DNA of 64,000 nucleotides from Saccopteryx bilineata (GCF_036850765.1 NC_089493.1:264542534-264606533), one strand, 5' to 3'. Counted from the first letter of the stretch, positions 33,430-45,085 are shown. The notes: a model not told the origin generated them from the sequence alone. Numbers and translations: made by a program.

Positions 33430-34085
33430 TATCTAAGCATATGTATGAATAGGCTTTAGTAATGTATTGCACTAATAGCCTAACTTTTTCAAGATTGGGT
33501 GTATTATGTGAGATCTTGTATATCTTCTTTTTCTATTCCTTTATAGGATACTAAAATTATGATAGCTTTAATTTTACTTGTTGGAGAACTTTTATATTCT
33601 CTTTTCTTATTTTAGACATTGGAAGGTAGACGAAACTCTCCAGACTCCTCTGTATTTTTAAGAAGACAATTTTAAAGTTGTGTTTTCTCCTTTGGGTTAT
33701 GCCTTTTGATTGGAAAATAGGTCCTTGCCTATTTCTGTTCAATAACAGTGACTTTTCTGCAGAAAAACGAGGACAGAACTGCTGATGTGAAGAGGCCCGT
33801 AATGCCCACATTTCCTTACGTGGGCATTCATTCTTCCTTGGAATATTCAGGATGCCTTGGCACAGGTTAAACTGTAAATTATATTTACTGTTGTCCAGGG
33901 CATGAGTCTGGCGTGGTTTCATATTGTCCCTGAAACAAGAGATGCTTCCAGAATGAGATTCTGGCTTAATTGAATTAGGATTATTGCAGTCGGGATGGGA
34001 GTGAAATGGTACATTCCTTTCGTGCCAGTTGTGGGGGATATTATTAAAGCAGGCCGTTGATAGAATAATATCCTGTACTTAACTC
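33430..34085. other. Unassigned AT-rich sequence
   Basis: No repeat family recognised. A 121-codon minus frame at 33922-33557 has a lysine-rich AT-driven composition and no known domain. Confidence 0.4.
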
Positions 34086-34089
34086 GGTG

Positions 34090-34270
34090 TCTCTCTCTGA
34101 GGAAATAAGAGCTTAATATGCCCCATTCAATTAATCCTGACAACATCCTTAAAGGTGAGTAGAAGGCAGGTAGTATTATCTCCATTTTATTTAAAAAGGC
34201 AGCTGAAACATGACGAGTCTGAGCTTCCCTGAGTACTAGTCAGGAGTACAGTAACTCACTCGCCCAGGAG
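34090..34270 (-). repeat. MIR SINE
   Basis: The phrases 'attaatcctgacaacatcc', 'gtagtattatctccattttattt' and 'gagtacagtaactcactcgccc' are antisense MIR. Confidence 0.65.
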
Positions 34271-34314
34271 ATGAGAGGAACTAGACTCATGGAGGAAGGA
34301 AGTGTTTATGATGT

Positions 34315-34720
34315 GTTGCCCTGGTGCCAGGCTCTATTGGAAACAATTGCCTGACCTGTGGTGATGCAGTGGATCAAGTGTCAACCTGGAACGCTGAGGT
34401 TGCCGGTTCGAAACCCTGTGCTTGCCTGGTCAAGGCACATGTGGAAGTTGATGCTTCCTGCTCCTCCCCCCTTTCTCTCCTCTTTCTCTCTCCTCTCTAA
34501 AATGAATAAATAAAATCTTAAAAAATAAAAAAAGGGACACAGGATTGTGATCTCTTTTGAGCCTATGAACAGTTCTACAAGGTGGTCATTGGTGTTACCC
34601 TGGAGTCTCAGAGATATCCAGTCATTGGCTCAAGTCCCCATGCTGGTCAGTGACAGGCTTGGCTCTGACCCACTAAATTCTAAGTTCATACCTTCTCACT
34701 GGGCCATTGCATCTAGCCTG
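34315..34720 (-). repeat. MIR SINE split by a bat SINE
   Basis: The left part ends in 'ccctggtgccaggctctattgg' (34315-34345). The right part resumes at 34544 with 'gaacagttctacaaggtggtcattggtgtta' and 'ggctcaagtcccc'. Together they read as one antisense MIR. The 34349-34533 SINE lies in the gap. Confidence 0.65.
34349..34533 (+). repeat. Short bat SINE (VES type)
   Basis: tRNA-like head 'gcctgacctgtggtgatgcagtgg', B box GGTTCGAAACC, 'ggtcaaggcacat', 'gttgatgcttcctgctcc', CT-rich part, and the tail 'aaaatgaataaataaaatctt'. It is the sense copy of the type seen at 14241 and 27940. Confidence 0.9.
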
Positions 34721-34823
34721 GTGGTGTGAAAGAAACTATTGGGGTGTGTGGTTGTAGAAGACAAAGGTTCAATGTATTTTGAAGCAAAATCAACCAGTAC
34801 ACTTGTGGATGCCCTTTGAAAAC

Positions 34824-35219
34824 TCATGGAGACCATGACTACTCGGAGACCAGATGGAGTACCTGAGGGACCTAGGGGCAACTGCCTCACATATGCCTAT
34901 ACAGGTTTTGGGAGAACAGCCCCGACCCCCAGTCCCTACAGGTATTTATTGGTACACACAAATATAACCCGAGACAAGAATGAGGAAGTCAGGAAGGGGA
35001 ACTTCTTTAGAGCAGACAAAAAGGTAAGGGAAGTTCTTAGCTCAAATATCCCCACCAATTGATTAATCAGAATTGCTAATTCTATCTCTGTTGTGCTGCT
35101 TTCAGCATTGTACTGAGGTACTGTGGTTCAGTACTTTCTGTCAGTGATGCCACTGTGGCCTTTTGCCTCAGGGCACTGAACTGTGTCTTTGTTCTATGTT
35201 CCTATTCAGGGCCTCTACA
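34824..35219 (+). mobile_element. LTR-like element, copy 1 (with 53122-53506)
   Basis: A 396-bp unit matches 53122-53506 along its whole length with many substitutions. Shared blocks include 'gaatgaggaagtcagg', 'aaatatccccacc', 'gattaatcagaattgcta' and 'tgcctcagggcactgaact'. It begins at a decayed TG and ends in ...CCTCTACA. A perfect 6-bp GAAAAC lies on both sides (34818-34823 and 35220-35225). TG...CA ends and a 6-bp duplication suit a solo LTR of an ERV2/ERVK-like retrovirus. No internal genes or clear AATAAA are visible, so the class call is tentative. Confidence 0.7.
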
Positions 35220-35309
35220 GAAAACAATTTTACCTAAATGAAATAACTTGGAGTCATTGAGTAGTGTTGCAGGGCATTTGAACTCACACTCAGACACCTG
35301 CAGGGGTGC

Positions 35310-35642
35310 TGTAAGGCAGGTCCACATTGGATTTGGGCAGACAGTAGAGAAACCTCAGAGCCAGAAAGCATTAGGGCCATTCCGCTTAATAAAGTCTCAC
35401 AACGGTGGACAAGTACACAGGCAGGGGAAAACCTCTTATCCGGCACACAAACAGCAAGAATGGCCCCTCACAGTGGCGGGCAGGCAACCCACCATCCACA
35501 ATCCCCTATCTCTCTTGAGCGCAAGCACCCATAGCTTTATATCGGCCATACACATGCGGCGCTGCCATGAGCTCATGCACTGATCAGGGCAAGGGCTTGC
35601 AGCTGGTACACCAGTGAGCAATCCTATCACAGCTGCTTCACA
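35310..35642 (-). mobile_element. Second, unrelated LTR-like element
   Basis: Read minus it begins TGTGAAGCAG and ends CCTTACA (TG...CA). A perfect 5-bp GGTGC lies on both sides (35305-35309 and 35643-35647). A TATA-like TATAAAG lies near 35540 on the minus strand. I see no canonical AATAAA downstream on that strand; 'tttattaag' near 35390 is the nearest candidate. It does not match the LTR 90 bp to its left. The family is not recognised, and the call rests on structure only. Confidence 0.5.
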
Positions 35643-35699
35643 GGTGCCCACCTCAGAGCTTCAGAAACATGCGCCTTTCATAGCATCTATTGAGAGATT

Positions 35700-36005
35700 T
35701 AATTCTGCCACTTCAATGGGGTCCTACCGTGTGCCAGGGGCTAGGTGACTTTAATGTCTAACAATTCTGCTTGATGACAGGGAAATGTGGCCAAAAGGAA
35801 ATAAGGCTAATTGGGACCTGTTGTCATCTCTGCTACTGTGTCCCAGTGTCATGCCCAGGGCCTTATAGACATCTCGCTTAATAGGGAAGAGAAGGGAGGG
35901 TAAGGAAGGGGAACCTGTCCAGGGCCGCTTTCTATAACTAGGATCCAAACCTAGACCACTTTGATTATGAACTTCACTCCCTTTCAGAGACAATAAACTG
36001 TGCGC
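35700..36005 (-). repeat. MIR-like fragment
   Basis: The phrases 'aatggggtcctaccgtgtgccaggggctagg' and later 'aactaggatccaaacctagacc' match the two ends of antisense MIR, with unmatched sequence between them that may be an insertion. Confidence 0.45.
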
Positions 36006-36009
36006 CATG

Positions 36010-36555
36010 CCTTTGGTGAGTTGATGCTTTTTGTTGTTTTTAAAATATTGCTAATCACTCAGAAGAAATAAGGATGAGGGCTTAGATTTCAGCTCTTTTA
36101 AATTAGACAATGATTTCTCTTATTATAAGCAGAGCTCTTTACTAACTAAAAACACTTGGCTGTTAGACATGGTGTTTAATTGCTGTTAGAATGTATTTTT
36201 GTCACACTGCCCTATAATAAGCCAGAAAACTATTTGTGCCAAACATAGAAGGGAGGATGAAAACCCTTTTCCAGCTCTCCATTTGAGCCTGTGGTGTTGT
36301 TTGCTATTTCGGTTCTGGTTTCTGTTTACTGTGTCTACCTTGCACATGGAAAGAACACCTGGTCTGGAGGCTGGTCGGGACCTGGGGGCGGGGCGACCTT
36401 CCCATTATTCTCAAGTGCACCCATCTTTGTGCTTTAGTGGAGTACTCTTCATTATCTAGCCTGAGAGGTTTTTATCATTCTCTATTTGTAGGCCTTAACA
36501 TTTTGCTTAATAAAAACAGCTATTGATTTGGCTTCCCCCCACCTAAAATGGAAAT
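36010..36555. other. Unassigned AT-rich sequence
   Basis: No repeat or gene recognised. The frame at 36199-36459 has no known domain. Confidence 0.4.
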
Positions 36556-36559
36556 GACT

Positions 36560-37700
36560 TTATCCCTGCTTTTAAAAAGTAAGAAATGCTAGTAAAATTA
36601 AGAAACTACAAAAAAGTGTAATGAAGGAAATAAAAGTTACCACTAATCCTATTACTATTAACATTTTGGTGTTTGTCCTTCAGTTTCTGCCCCTCCCCGC
36701 CCAACCTGGGGGTGGGGGATAACGCTTTGGATACTGTTTTGTAATAGCCTTTCCCAACCTAGAGTTTACTATGCTATTAAGAGTATCCTTCAGTGTTACT
36801 TAAAAAAAAATAAATCTGCTGTTTCTTGAAGTTACATGTTACATAGAATTCTACTGTGTGATTTCCTCTATTTCATTAAATTGACCTTCTCTTTTTCAAC
36901 GTTTTACCATTCTAGACCACATTAGAATGAACATCCTTGTACATATGTGCATATTTTTTTTAATTACTTTTAATGTCTGATTATGTTCTTAGGTTAAATT
37001 TCTAAAAGTGTTGAGTGAACGGTATGTGTATATTTTTAAGATTTTGGGTACATATTACCCAAATTTTCCAGAATAAATGGACCAATTTGATAGCAGTTAT
37101 GCCAGATACCTTGCTTTCTTGTTTCTGAATAAGTAACATAATCGTCACCCCCCCCCAAAAAAAAAAAAGGCCTAAGGAGAAGTCTCCTTTCGGCCTGCCC
37201 CCTGCTATTGCTATGCCCTTCTTTGGGTATCCTTCAGTTTATTTACCACACAAATACAAATACATGTCATCTCCCCCTGTATACACATAGTCTAGCATGG
37301 TATGCATGGCCTTCTGCACCTGTAATTCCTTTAGACTTTTCTAATCAGTACACGAAAGCTTGAATTTCTCCCTCTCTCTTTTCCTCTCTCTCACACACAT
37401 ACACACAGCTACAGAGCTATATGATTTTCCATAGTGTGGATGGCCATGTTTGATATACCCAGTTCCACACTGATAAATATATTTTGGTTGCTTCCAGTTT
37501 TTTCTCTTAAAACAATTCCACCTTGAAGAATTTTGTACCTTTGTACATACATTATTTGACAGTGGTGCATGAATACCTATCTGCACGGTACATTCCTGCA
37601 AGGAGAGTTGCGGGGTCTGTGGACAGGTGTGTTTGTGAATGTGACAGGTACAGCCTAGTTATCATCACTATCCATTTTAAACTCTCCCAGCATCGATGGA
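36560..37700 (-). repeat. Old L1 fragments, antisense
   Basis: Two blocks (36560-37130 and 37220-37700) follow the antisense order of old L1 3' regions: 'cctattactattaacattttggtg', 'gaacatccttgtacatatgtgcat', then 'ttttggttgcttccag', 'accttgaagaattttgtacctttgtacat'. A C/A run lies at 37147-37166. Confidence 0.65.
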
Positions 37701-37793
37701 GAGAGCTTTGTTCTGCATGGCCCTAAAACGTGGAGTCCACATTTAGTTCTAGTTCTTTCGTGATCATTCTAGTTGTGCAAAAAGTGTGTACGT

Positions 37794-38199
37794 GGCCCTG
37801 GCCGGTTGGCTCAGCGGTAGAGCGTCGGCCTAGCGTGTGGAGGACCCGGGTTCGATTCCCGGCCAGGGCACACAGGAGAAGCGCCCATTTGCTTCTCCAC
37901 CCCTCCGCCGCGCTTTCCTCTCTGTCTCTCTCTTCCCCTCCCGCAGCCAAGGCTCCATTGGAGCAAAGATGGCCTGGGCGCTGGGGATGGCTCTGTGGCC
38001 TCTGCCCCAGGCGCTAGAGTGGCTCTGGTCGCAACATGGCGACGCCCAGGATGGGCAGAGCATCGCCCCCTGGTGGGCACAGCATCGCCCCTGGTGGGCG
38101 TGCCGGGTGGATCCCGGTCGGGCGCATGCGGGAGTCTGTCTGACTGTCTCTCCCTGTTTCCAGCTTCAGAAAAATGAAAAAAGAAAAAGAAAAAAAAAA
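37794..38199 (+). repeat. Long bat SINE (Rhin/VES type), complete
   Basis: Near-consensus copy with A box TGGCTCAGCGG (37807-37817) and perfect B box GGTTCGATTCC (37849-37859). The GC-rich second part has CGCCCCCTGGTGG at 38064-38076, and the A tail is interrupted by G. The perfect 15-bp target duplication AAAAAGTGTGTACGT lies at 37779-37793 and 38200-38214. Its intact promoter boxes and perfect duplication mark it as young. The 182-codon plus frame and 143-codon minus frame over it are SINE read-through. Confidence 0.97.
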
Positions 38200-38214
38200 A
38201 AAAAGTGTGTACGT

Positions 38215-39999
38215 AAGGAATGTCAAAAACAAAGCAAACCACCTCTTGTAGGCTTGTGTATAAGTGCCCCTCGAAACAAGGAGTCAGACGAGAGAATAAA
38301 ATCGGTTACCATGGGACATCCCCCCCATATATGTCTTCCTCCCTCTTCTCCTTTCTGCCCCAAACAACGCCACTTCCTTTTATGAAATAGGCAGTGGCTG
38401 TCAGTGTGTGTGAGCAGAAAAGCAGTGAGACCTTTTAGAGACTGACCTCACAACTAGCAAGCAACAAGCTACAGGTTCAACCAAGTGGTGTTTGAAGTAA
38501 ACATTGCACCAATGAAATGATTGCCACTAAGACTGACAAATACAGGTGGGGCCAGTGAAGAGAAGTCTGGGCCTCTGGATTGCCTGTAGCTGTGGCCCCG
38601 AGGTGAGCCACTGGCTGCAGCCAGCTTGGCATTTGCCTGGAGAGTCAGGGATACAGCTCCAGACAGGATCTGGGTGGACTAGATGAACCTACCTTCATGA
38701 AATTTGCTTCCAAATAGTGCAGTTCCAAAACCACAAAAACAGACTGCTACTTTTGAATATAAAGTGATTTTTTTAAGTTTCTGTTAATAAAGATAAAAGA
38801 TGAACCAGTGGTTTATAGGGTTTTTAAAATAGAAGTGTTTCTTCAAAATACTGTTAGGGTAAAAAGCTTGTTTTACATTGTGTTCGGTGCTCCTGCCCAT
38901 ATCTAGCCAGTCTTTATAATTCTCTGTACTGATGCAAGCCTACATGCTGAAGTATCTGGAATTGTTGCATTACAGGGCTTTTTAAAACTCTTATAAGGGA
39001 CAGAGTGGGGCTGATTTGTGCAGTTGAGCTGAGCCCAGGAGGATTTTCTGGGTCTGCCTGTGGGGGTGGAGTGGTGGGAATGCAGGCACCAGTGGTAGCT
39101 TTGGGTGACTAACTCTCTCCTTGTCCCTCCCCGTGTCCCTTTCTGATGGCTTTAACATACAAGTATATCTAAGTCATCTACCCTGTGCAGGAGTGGTCCC
39201 CCCTAAACACTTTGAAATTAGGGTGGTCCCTCCTTTCTCCCTGTTTTATTTCTCATTTCTAGCCCTTTAACTTTTTGCCTCATTCTTCTAGATAAATACA
39301 TTCAACCCATTAGTGTCTCAAAAGTTTCTTCCTCAGGGGCTATTAAGTGTTAGCCCCTTCCTGCGTGAGGCTGATCTTACTGTGGCTCCGATGGTCTTCA
39401 GCATTCTTGTTGGGCTTGCTGCCTCCTCTGAAGGCCCATCGGCCAGCAGTCTCCTCAGGCAGTGTGGTCCCCACAATAGGCTCACCTGGCCTCCTGAGCG
39501 GTGGGGTGCTTTCTTCTGAGACCTGATGCGGTTCACTTCTTCCATGGCCTGTCCTTTCTGGGAATAGTGGGCTCACTGGGTGCTTAGTGGGCTGCCTGCA
39601 GAGTCCTTGGTGGAATGCCAGAGGCAGGCATTTATTTATCTGTAGGATCAGCTTCTGCGCAGAAGCGCCACGGTGGCTCCATAGAAGGCATCCAGCTGGG
39701 TGAGCCATGGTTGCCTGTGGTCGTTAGGTGCAGGCCAGACTGCTTCCTCCTTGAAGAGACAGGGAGAGTGAGCATGTATTTGTATACATTGTGGTACTAC
39801 AGGATCAGTCAGGAGTCAGCTGGAGCTGGAAGGATAAAGTGATGATTTTATGGAGGGGGAGAGGATGTGTTTCTGGACTGCAGTGCACATCTTGTCCAGA
39901 ATAATGTAAATATCTACAAGAAAAGGCTGGCTTAAAAAAAAAAAAAAACTACAAGACTTGATGCACAAGAACATCCAGAATGCATTATATAATGGTGCT
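38215..39999. other. Unassigned noncoding sequence
   Basis: No repeat family recognised. An A run lies at 39935-39949. Frames on both strands at 39313-39708 have no known domains. Confidence 0.4.
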
Positions 40000-41800
40000 C
40001 CTCTGAAAAACACATTTTGAACAAATTTAGGGAAAAAAATTTTTAAAACAGCTTTTATAAAAGTACTGCTTGGACTGGGTCATATAGGGTTTGGAGAACT
40101 TGCCTTCAGAAAGTTCCATTCCTGTGTGCTGATTGTTGGTTTGAGCTTGTTTTGGAACATTCAGAGGTCCCTATTTCTTAGAAGTGGCCACACTGGGCAC
40201 GACTGCACTGAGTGTAGAGGAGGGTGTGCCTCCCCACAGGAATGGGCTTTGGGGGGCCATTCCTCCTTATCACACATCCCCCAGACCCCTCTCGCTGGCC
40301 TCATAAAGAAACAGATGGCGAACCAGAAATAGCTCAGAAATCACACTGGCTCCTGGCTATATCAAAGGAAAGGACTGGGACCATAAACATTTGAAATCTC
40401 CCAGGAAAGGAAATTATTCCCTCAATGAAATACCGATGTAAGGGGAGCATTCAAAAAGACAAAAATTATGAACTCAAATTCAAGTTGAACCAGATACTAT
40501 ACTTTAACCTTTTTTTTTTTTGAGAATTGTTCATATAAAAGCAAATAGGATGAAATATAGACCATAAAAGCAAATTAAATCACTTTTATGCTTCGTGGGT
40601 TTTCAGGTCACATGATACAAAAGAACTAATAGAGATAAGAGTAGGTTTTGGAATGAGGACCATGAGGGGTCATGTTGGATCAAGCACAGGCTTGATCCAA
40701 CTCTTTAGAAGCAGGCGAGAAAAGAGCTTGGCCAGAGCCTAGGGTTGGGACCTCTGCAGACCCAAAGAGGCCTCCAGCGCAGAATTCTCAGTTAAGAGCG
40801 TTTTGCCCAGCAGAAATCGCCTGTCCCATGCCCAACCAGAGAACAGCTGTTTTTAAGAAAGGTGTCTTTGTCTGATTGATTGGGGGGAGCCCCCCAGCAG
40901 TTGATGTTTTATGTGAAGGTGGGGGAAGCTGGAGCCGGGTTACATGTATCTACCTGCTGGAATAAACAATTCTTTTGAAACATCACTAGGAAGAAAAAAA
41001 AAAGCAGCTTAAGATTTATCTGAAAAGGAAGTGGGAAGTTAAAGTTGCTGGAGATCTCATTACTGTCTGTCTCGCTAACCGTAATTAAAAAATGCCTGAA
41101 TGATCTTAATAACACATGATTCAGCTGACAAGCACTAATTGCCCTGTATCAGGCCAAGAGAAGATGAATGTTGTCAAGAAAACCACAAGTCAGACAAGCT
41201 GATTCTCTCTTAGTCTGACACCGTGTTCCCTTGTACAGACCAGTTTTTACTGGAGCCCTTCCAGCATCAAAAGAAGCTCCTTACCTTCCCATTAATTTTC
41301 ATCGCTGGCAGGCCCGAGTTGTTTGTGACGTGCTGTTCTCATTACTCCTGCTCGCCTGCTCGAGATCTCGGGTCTGCAGACAAAATGTAAATATGTTTCT
41401 TGCTCTTATCTTGGTCCTTTTTTAAGAAAAGAAATCCGTTCCCATTCAATACTAATGTCCCTGTGGGCTTGTCAGTGAATTACATGGCATTTGGGAATTG
41501 ATTTTCTGACGCTGCCGATTTGTCAAGAATTTCTTCTGCATTTTCAGCAATTTGACAGAACCTGTTGGGCCACCGAATCATGTGATTTGGTGTTCTGACT
41601 GCAAAGAAAAGGGAACCAACAACTGATGCTTGAGCACCCAGGAACCTCCTTGAAGGGGGCAAATTTTGAGGAAGGAGGGGAAGACTGTTGGTATTGGCTT
41701 CATCCTACATTTCTATAGGATGGCTAAGTGGTTTTGTCATGCTGAATCATAGTCTGAATATGATATTGAAAGTCAGTTCCAAAAAGAGGGCTGAGTGCCT
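40000..41800. other. Repeat-poor segment, candidate conserved noncoding DNA
   Basis: I see no interspersed repeat over this 1.8 kb apart from a poly-T at 40510-40521. The part at 41050-41450 is complex sequence with homeodomain-type TAAT cores (for example 'cactaattgccctg', 'cccattaattttcatcgc') and no open frame with a known domain. Absence of repeats suits constraint, but conservation cannot be measured from one sequence. Confidence 0.35.
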
Positions 41801-41904
41801 CTGTGCCTTGGACTGTGCATAGGCATAGGCATCTCTTTGTGGGAGAAAGAACCACAGCAGTACTAAGGCCCTTGCCGGCCCTGATTGTCCACCGCAACTT
41901 TCAC

Positions 41905-42075
41905 ACTTGTGTGCATCAGTTTCCGTGCTGGTGGGAGAGGCTCCCTACTATGGGGAGGGAGACGGACACAGCATGCCAGGAAAAGACCTCCCAGGGCCTA
42001 AGGGAATACTCATTGTAATGATGCTTAGCACAGTGCTTGGAATTGGGGCAGTCAATGTTAGTTTACTGTTATTAC
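41905..42075 (+). repeat. MIR fragment
   Basis: The phrases 'gtgtgcatcagtttccgtgctgg' and 'aatgatgcttagcacagtgcttgg' with 'cagtcaatgttag' follow sense MIR with a divergent centre. Confidence 0.55.
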
Positions 42076-42079
42076 CTCT

Positions 42080-43845
42080 AAGGGTTGGGGAATTAGAGGA
42101 GTGGGTTCAAATTTTCCACTACAATGAGTTGCACATTAGAACACAGTAAATTGTTGAAAAAGGAACTCAGCTCCAAGTACAAAGAGGCTGATAAGGCTAG
42201 TAAATAAGTAAGCATAACTCAGTACGTCAGTTGGCTCACTAACCTGGTAAAATGAGGCTGACTAGTACTGTTTCCTGCCCGAGGGGGGATGGCCGTGCCA
42301 CCTGATAGGAGGGAGCATTGCGGAGCCAGCCCCTCCCCAGCATTGATTTAGCCTAGTTAGTGGAAGTGTCTCTTTTCAGAGACCTATTTTCCTGAAATTA
42401 GAATAAAGGGAAAAGTGATGACTATCAAATACTGGCAACAGAACTTCATTGTAGAAAAAATAATCATAAAGGAGGTTTTGCATGGAAATAAAGACAGGAT
42501 GCCCTTTATGGCCTCTCTCATTACCTTTTGACTTTGAAAACTCAGAGCCTTGGTGTAGTGTCCCACACGTGTTGTGGCAGCCATTAACATATGTATTGGG
42601 GGGGGGGCAACAAAGAAATCTGCCTTTGTGTCCCTGCTGTGAGCTGGGCTCCTGATGGGAATCTTCCTTTCTTGATGTCCTGATAACCTCTGGAGTCACC
42701 GGAAGGCTGGATTCCCACACTGGCAGTGGGCAGGCTGGCCTCTGTTTCCCCAGCCCTCAGGTTGCCCTGGGATTTGAAAAGCAGCAATAAAGCCTATGCA
42801 GACTTCTGAGGCCCCATTAGTTCTGCATATTCTAAGTAGAAAAACCTTGAGTCACTGGAAGAGGGGACTAGAGAATTCAGATCAGTGACTAATTCCAAAC
42901 CTCAGTGTTGCTGGCTCAGTTTTTTAATTTTAGGCCGTGAAGGGGATGGTTGCTCATTTAAATCTTCATATTTTGCTGGTTTTTCATATTTAGGAGTGGT
43001 GTCCATCACTCTGATTTTCTTTATTTTTAAAATCTTATTATTTACTTGATGGGGTGAATCTGTCACACAGTCCCAATATGGAATGTTGCCATTCTTTTAA
43101 TCAGAATCCTGACAGTGATCTCTGTTTACAATAGAGCTATTGAAAATTATATTGGGATGAAACTAGCATAATATAGAAATTGTTGGCTTGCATGAGATTT
43201 TTATAACATGTACATAGAGACAAAGTTGGCTTTAGTTCAGAAGGCTATTTTCTATTTATTGTTGTGCTTTTATTAGCTAATGTGATAGAGCACCCATGGC
43301 TTGCCAGCTGCTATTGAGAAGTACCAGGAATGGAGTCCCTGGCCATGAGCCTTGCGATCTCTTGTCTTAGCTATAAGGCCTCCAGAGGGGTTCCCAGCAA
43401 TACCTGATTCCAGAACGCCTTTCTCCTTTCCCATGTTTCCATACGTGCTTTTCTCCCTGGTGATTGTTGCAGTACTAGCTTCTAGATGGGGTGGGGAAAA
43501 GTGTGCCAGTGATGTCCCCAGCCCTAAGACCCCATGCTTTTTGGACAGCCAGTTGTTTAAACCCCCTGCAGGTAGGTGAGCCTTAAACTCCCCATCTCTA
43601 GCCTGGGAAAGCCGGCTTCTCTAAGAGCAGAGAATAGGAGTAGGTGGAGCTTTGAGAGAAAAATACATGTGATTGTCAATTATATGGATCATATTTAATT
43701 CTGTTTGATGTTCTTTTTCCCCCCTTTTTTGTAAAGTTCTGTGCATGCTAGTACAAAGACTTTAGCATAGAAGTGCTTAATACTAGATTTGGCACTTTAA
43801 GGGACGCCACAAAAGTTGGATAAACAGGGTTTGTTTAATGGGATC
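42080..43845. other. Unassigned noncoding sequence
   Basis: No repeat family recognised beyond a G run at 42598-42607. A 114-codon minus frame (42720-42376) has no known domain and no supporting splice context. Confidence 0.4.
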
Positions 43846-43849
43846 TTCA

Positions 43850-44090
43850 GCAACTCCCCCCACCCCTAGTCCCTTCTGGAATCCTGGGCTCCACTTCTGC
43901 CTGGTTATGATGCTGTAGCAGCCAGAATAGTCCTCTCTGGAGCACTGCACTCACTCCTTCCTTATTCCCCCACTGGGTTCCAGGCTCACTGAAACACTTG
44001 CTTCCTCTCCTTTCTCTGTGTGCCCTCTGCAGTGCCTATTTCTGTGATTTGCATGTGGTGGAAATATTTGTTGAACTGAATTATTTTTAC
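43850..44090 (+). repeat. L2 3' fragment
   Basis: The phrases 'gcagccagaatagtcc', 'ctctctggagcactgcac' and the end 'gtggtggaaatatttgttgaactgaat' follow L2 sense order. Confidence 0.5.
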
Positions 44091-44094
44091 ACAT

Positions 44095-44460
44095 GAGCTT
44101 TTTCATGTGGCCAGCGTTTTGAGATCTGTTTCCTTTGGCTGGAGGCTGAGAGAGGACTGTTCACTGGGGAGTGTAGAGAGCTTCAGGTATGGGGGTGCTC
44201 TGCACTGGGCTGGGTGCCTCCTCCTCTTGTGGAGAGGAGGCAAGTGCCCACATTCCCCCACACAGTGTTTAGGTGGACATGAGTGTGACTTGTTAATAGT
44301 GACAGTCAGTGGGGAGGTCTAGAAGGCCTTGAGTTGATGCTGTTGGAGGGGCAGGTTCCTCCTGTGGGGCAGAGTGGGAGGAGGGAAGAGAAAAGAAATC
44401 TGCTCAGGGAACCCCAGACCTCAGAAACCCATTGTCCCTAAAGGCCCAGCTTAGCGCTGT
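44095..44460. other. Unassigned G-rich sequence
   Basis: No repeat or gene recognised. The frame at 44107-44322 has no known domain. Confidence 0.4.
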
Positions 44461-44476
44461 CAAGATTGCCTCTTTG

Positions 44477-44872
44477 TGGCCCTGGCCGGTTGGCTCAGTA
44501 GTAGAGTGTCGGCCTGGCGTGCAGAAGTCCCGGGTTCGATTCCTGGCCAGGGCACACAGGAGAGGCGCCCATCTGCTTCTCCACCCCTCCCCCTCTCCTT
44601 CCTCTCTGTCTCTCTCTTCCCCTCCCGCAGTGAGGCTCCGTTGGAGCAAAGATGGCCCGGGCGCTGGGGATGGCTCCTTGGCCTCTGCCCCAGGCTCTAG
44701 AATGGCTCTGGTCGCAACAGAGCAAAGCCCTGGAGGGGCAGAGCATCGCCCCCTGGTGGGCAGAGCATCGCCCCCTGGTGGGCGTGCCGGGTGGATCCTG
44801 GTCGGGCGCATGCGGGAGTCTGTCTGACTGTCTCTCCCTGTTTCCAGCTTCAGAAAAAAGAAAAAAAAAAGA
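44477..44872 (+). repeat. Long bat SINE (Rhin/VES type), complete
   Basis: Head with 'ggttggctcagtagtag' (A box with one change) and perfect GGTTCGATTCC. The GC-rich part carries two perfect CGCCCCCTGGTGG motifs in tandem (44747-44759 and 44769-44781). The A tail has G interruptions. A perfect 15-bp target duplication AAGATTGCCTCTTTG lies at 44462-44476 and 44873-44887. Confidence 0.97.
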
Positions 44873-44969
44873 AAGATTGCCTCTTTGCGTCTTGCAAATT
44901 ACTCAAGAAACATTCATGTTTTACAAATGTATTTCGTTTTTGTTTTTTATGGTGAGGCTGTGGCTTCAA

Positions 44970-45085
44970 GGAATAATAACAGTGACCTCCACTATGGAAT
45001 TATTTACTCTGTGCCTGGGACCGTTCTGAGCTCTTAATTTAGTCAGTCCTCACAAGTTTCGTTCACAGAGAAAAGAGAGCTGAGT
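44970..45085 (-). repeat. MIR SINE
   Basis: The phrases 'attatttactctgtgcctgggaccgttctgagctctt' and 'agtcagtcctcacaag' are antisense MIR. Confidence 0.65.

Noticed and set aside
33557..33922. 121-codon minus-strand frame
   Set aside because: Lysine-rich composition follows from AT-rich DNA; no recognisable motif.
37794..37870. Possible tRNA gene, given perfect A and B boxes
   Set aside because: The sequence continues into a SINE body with tail and target duplication and does not fold as a full cloverleaf. It is a SINE head.
37837..38385. 182-codon open frame on the plus strand
   Set aside because: It runs through the sense strand of a complete SINE and out of its A tail. The same translation pattern recurs at every long SINE in the window.
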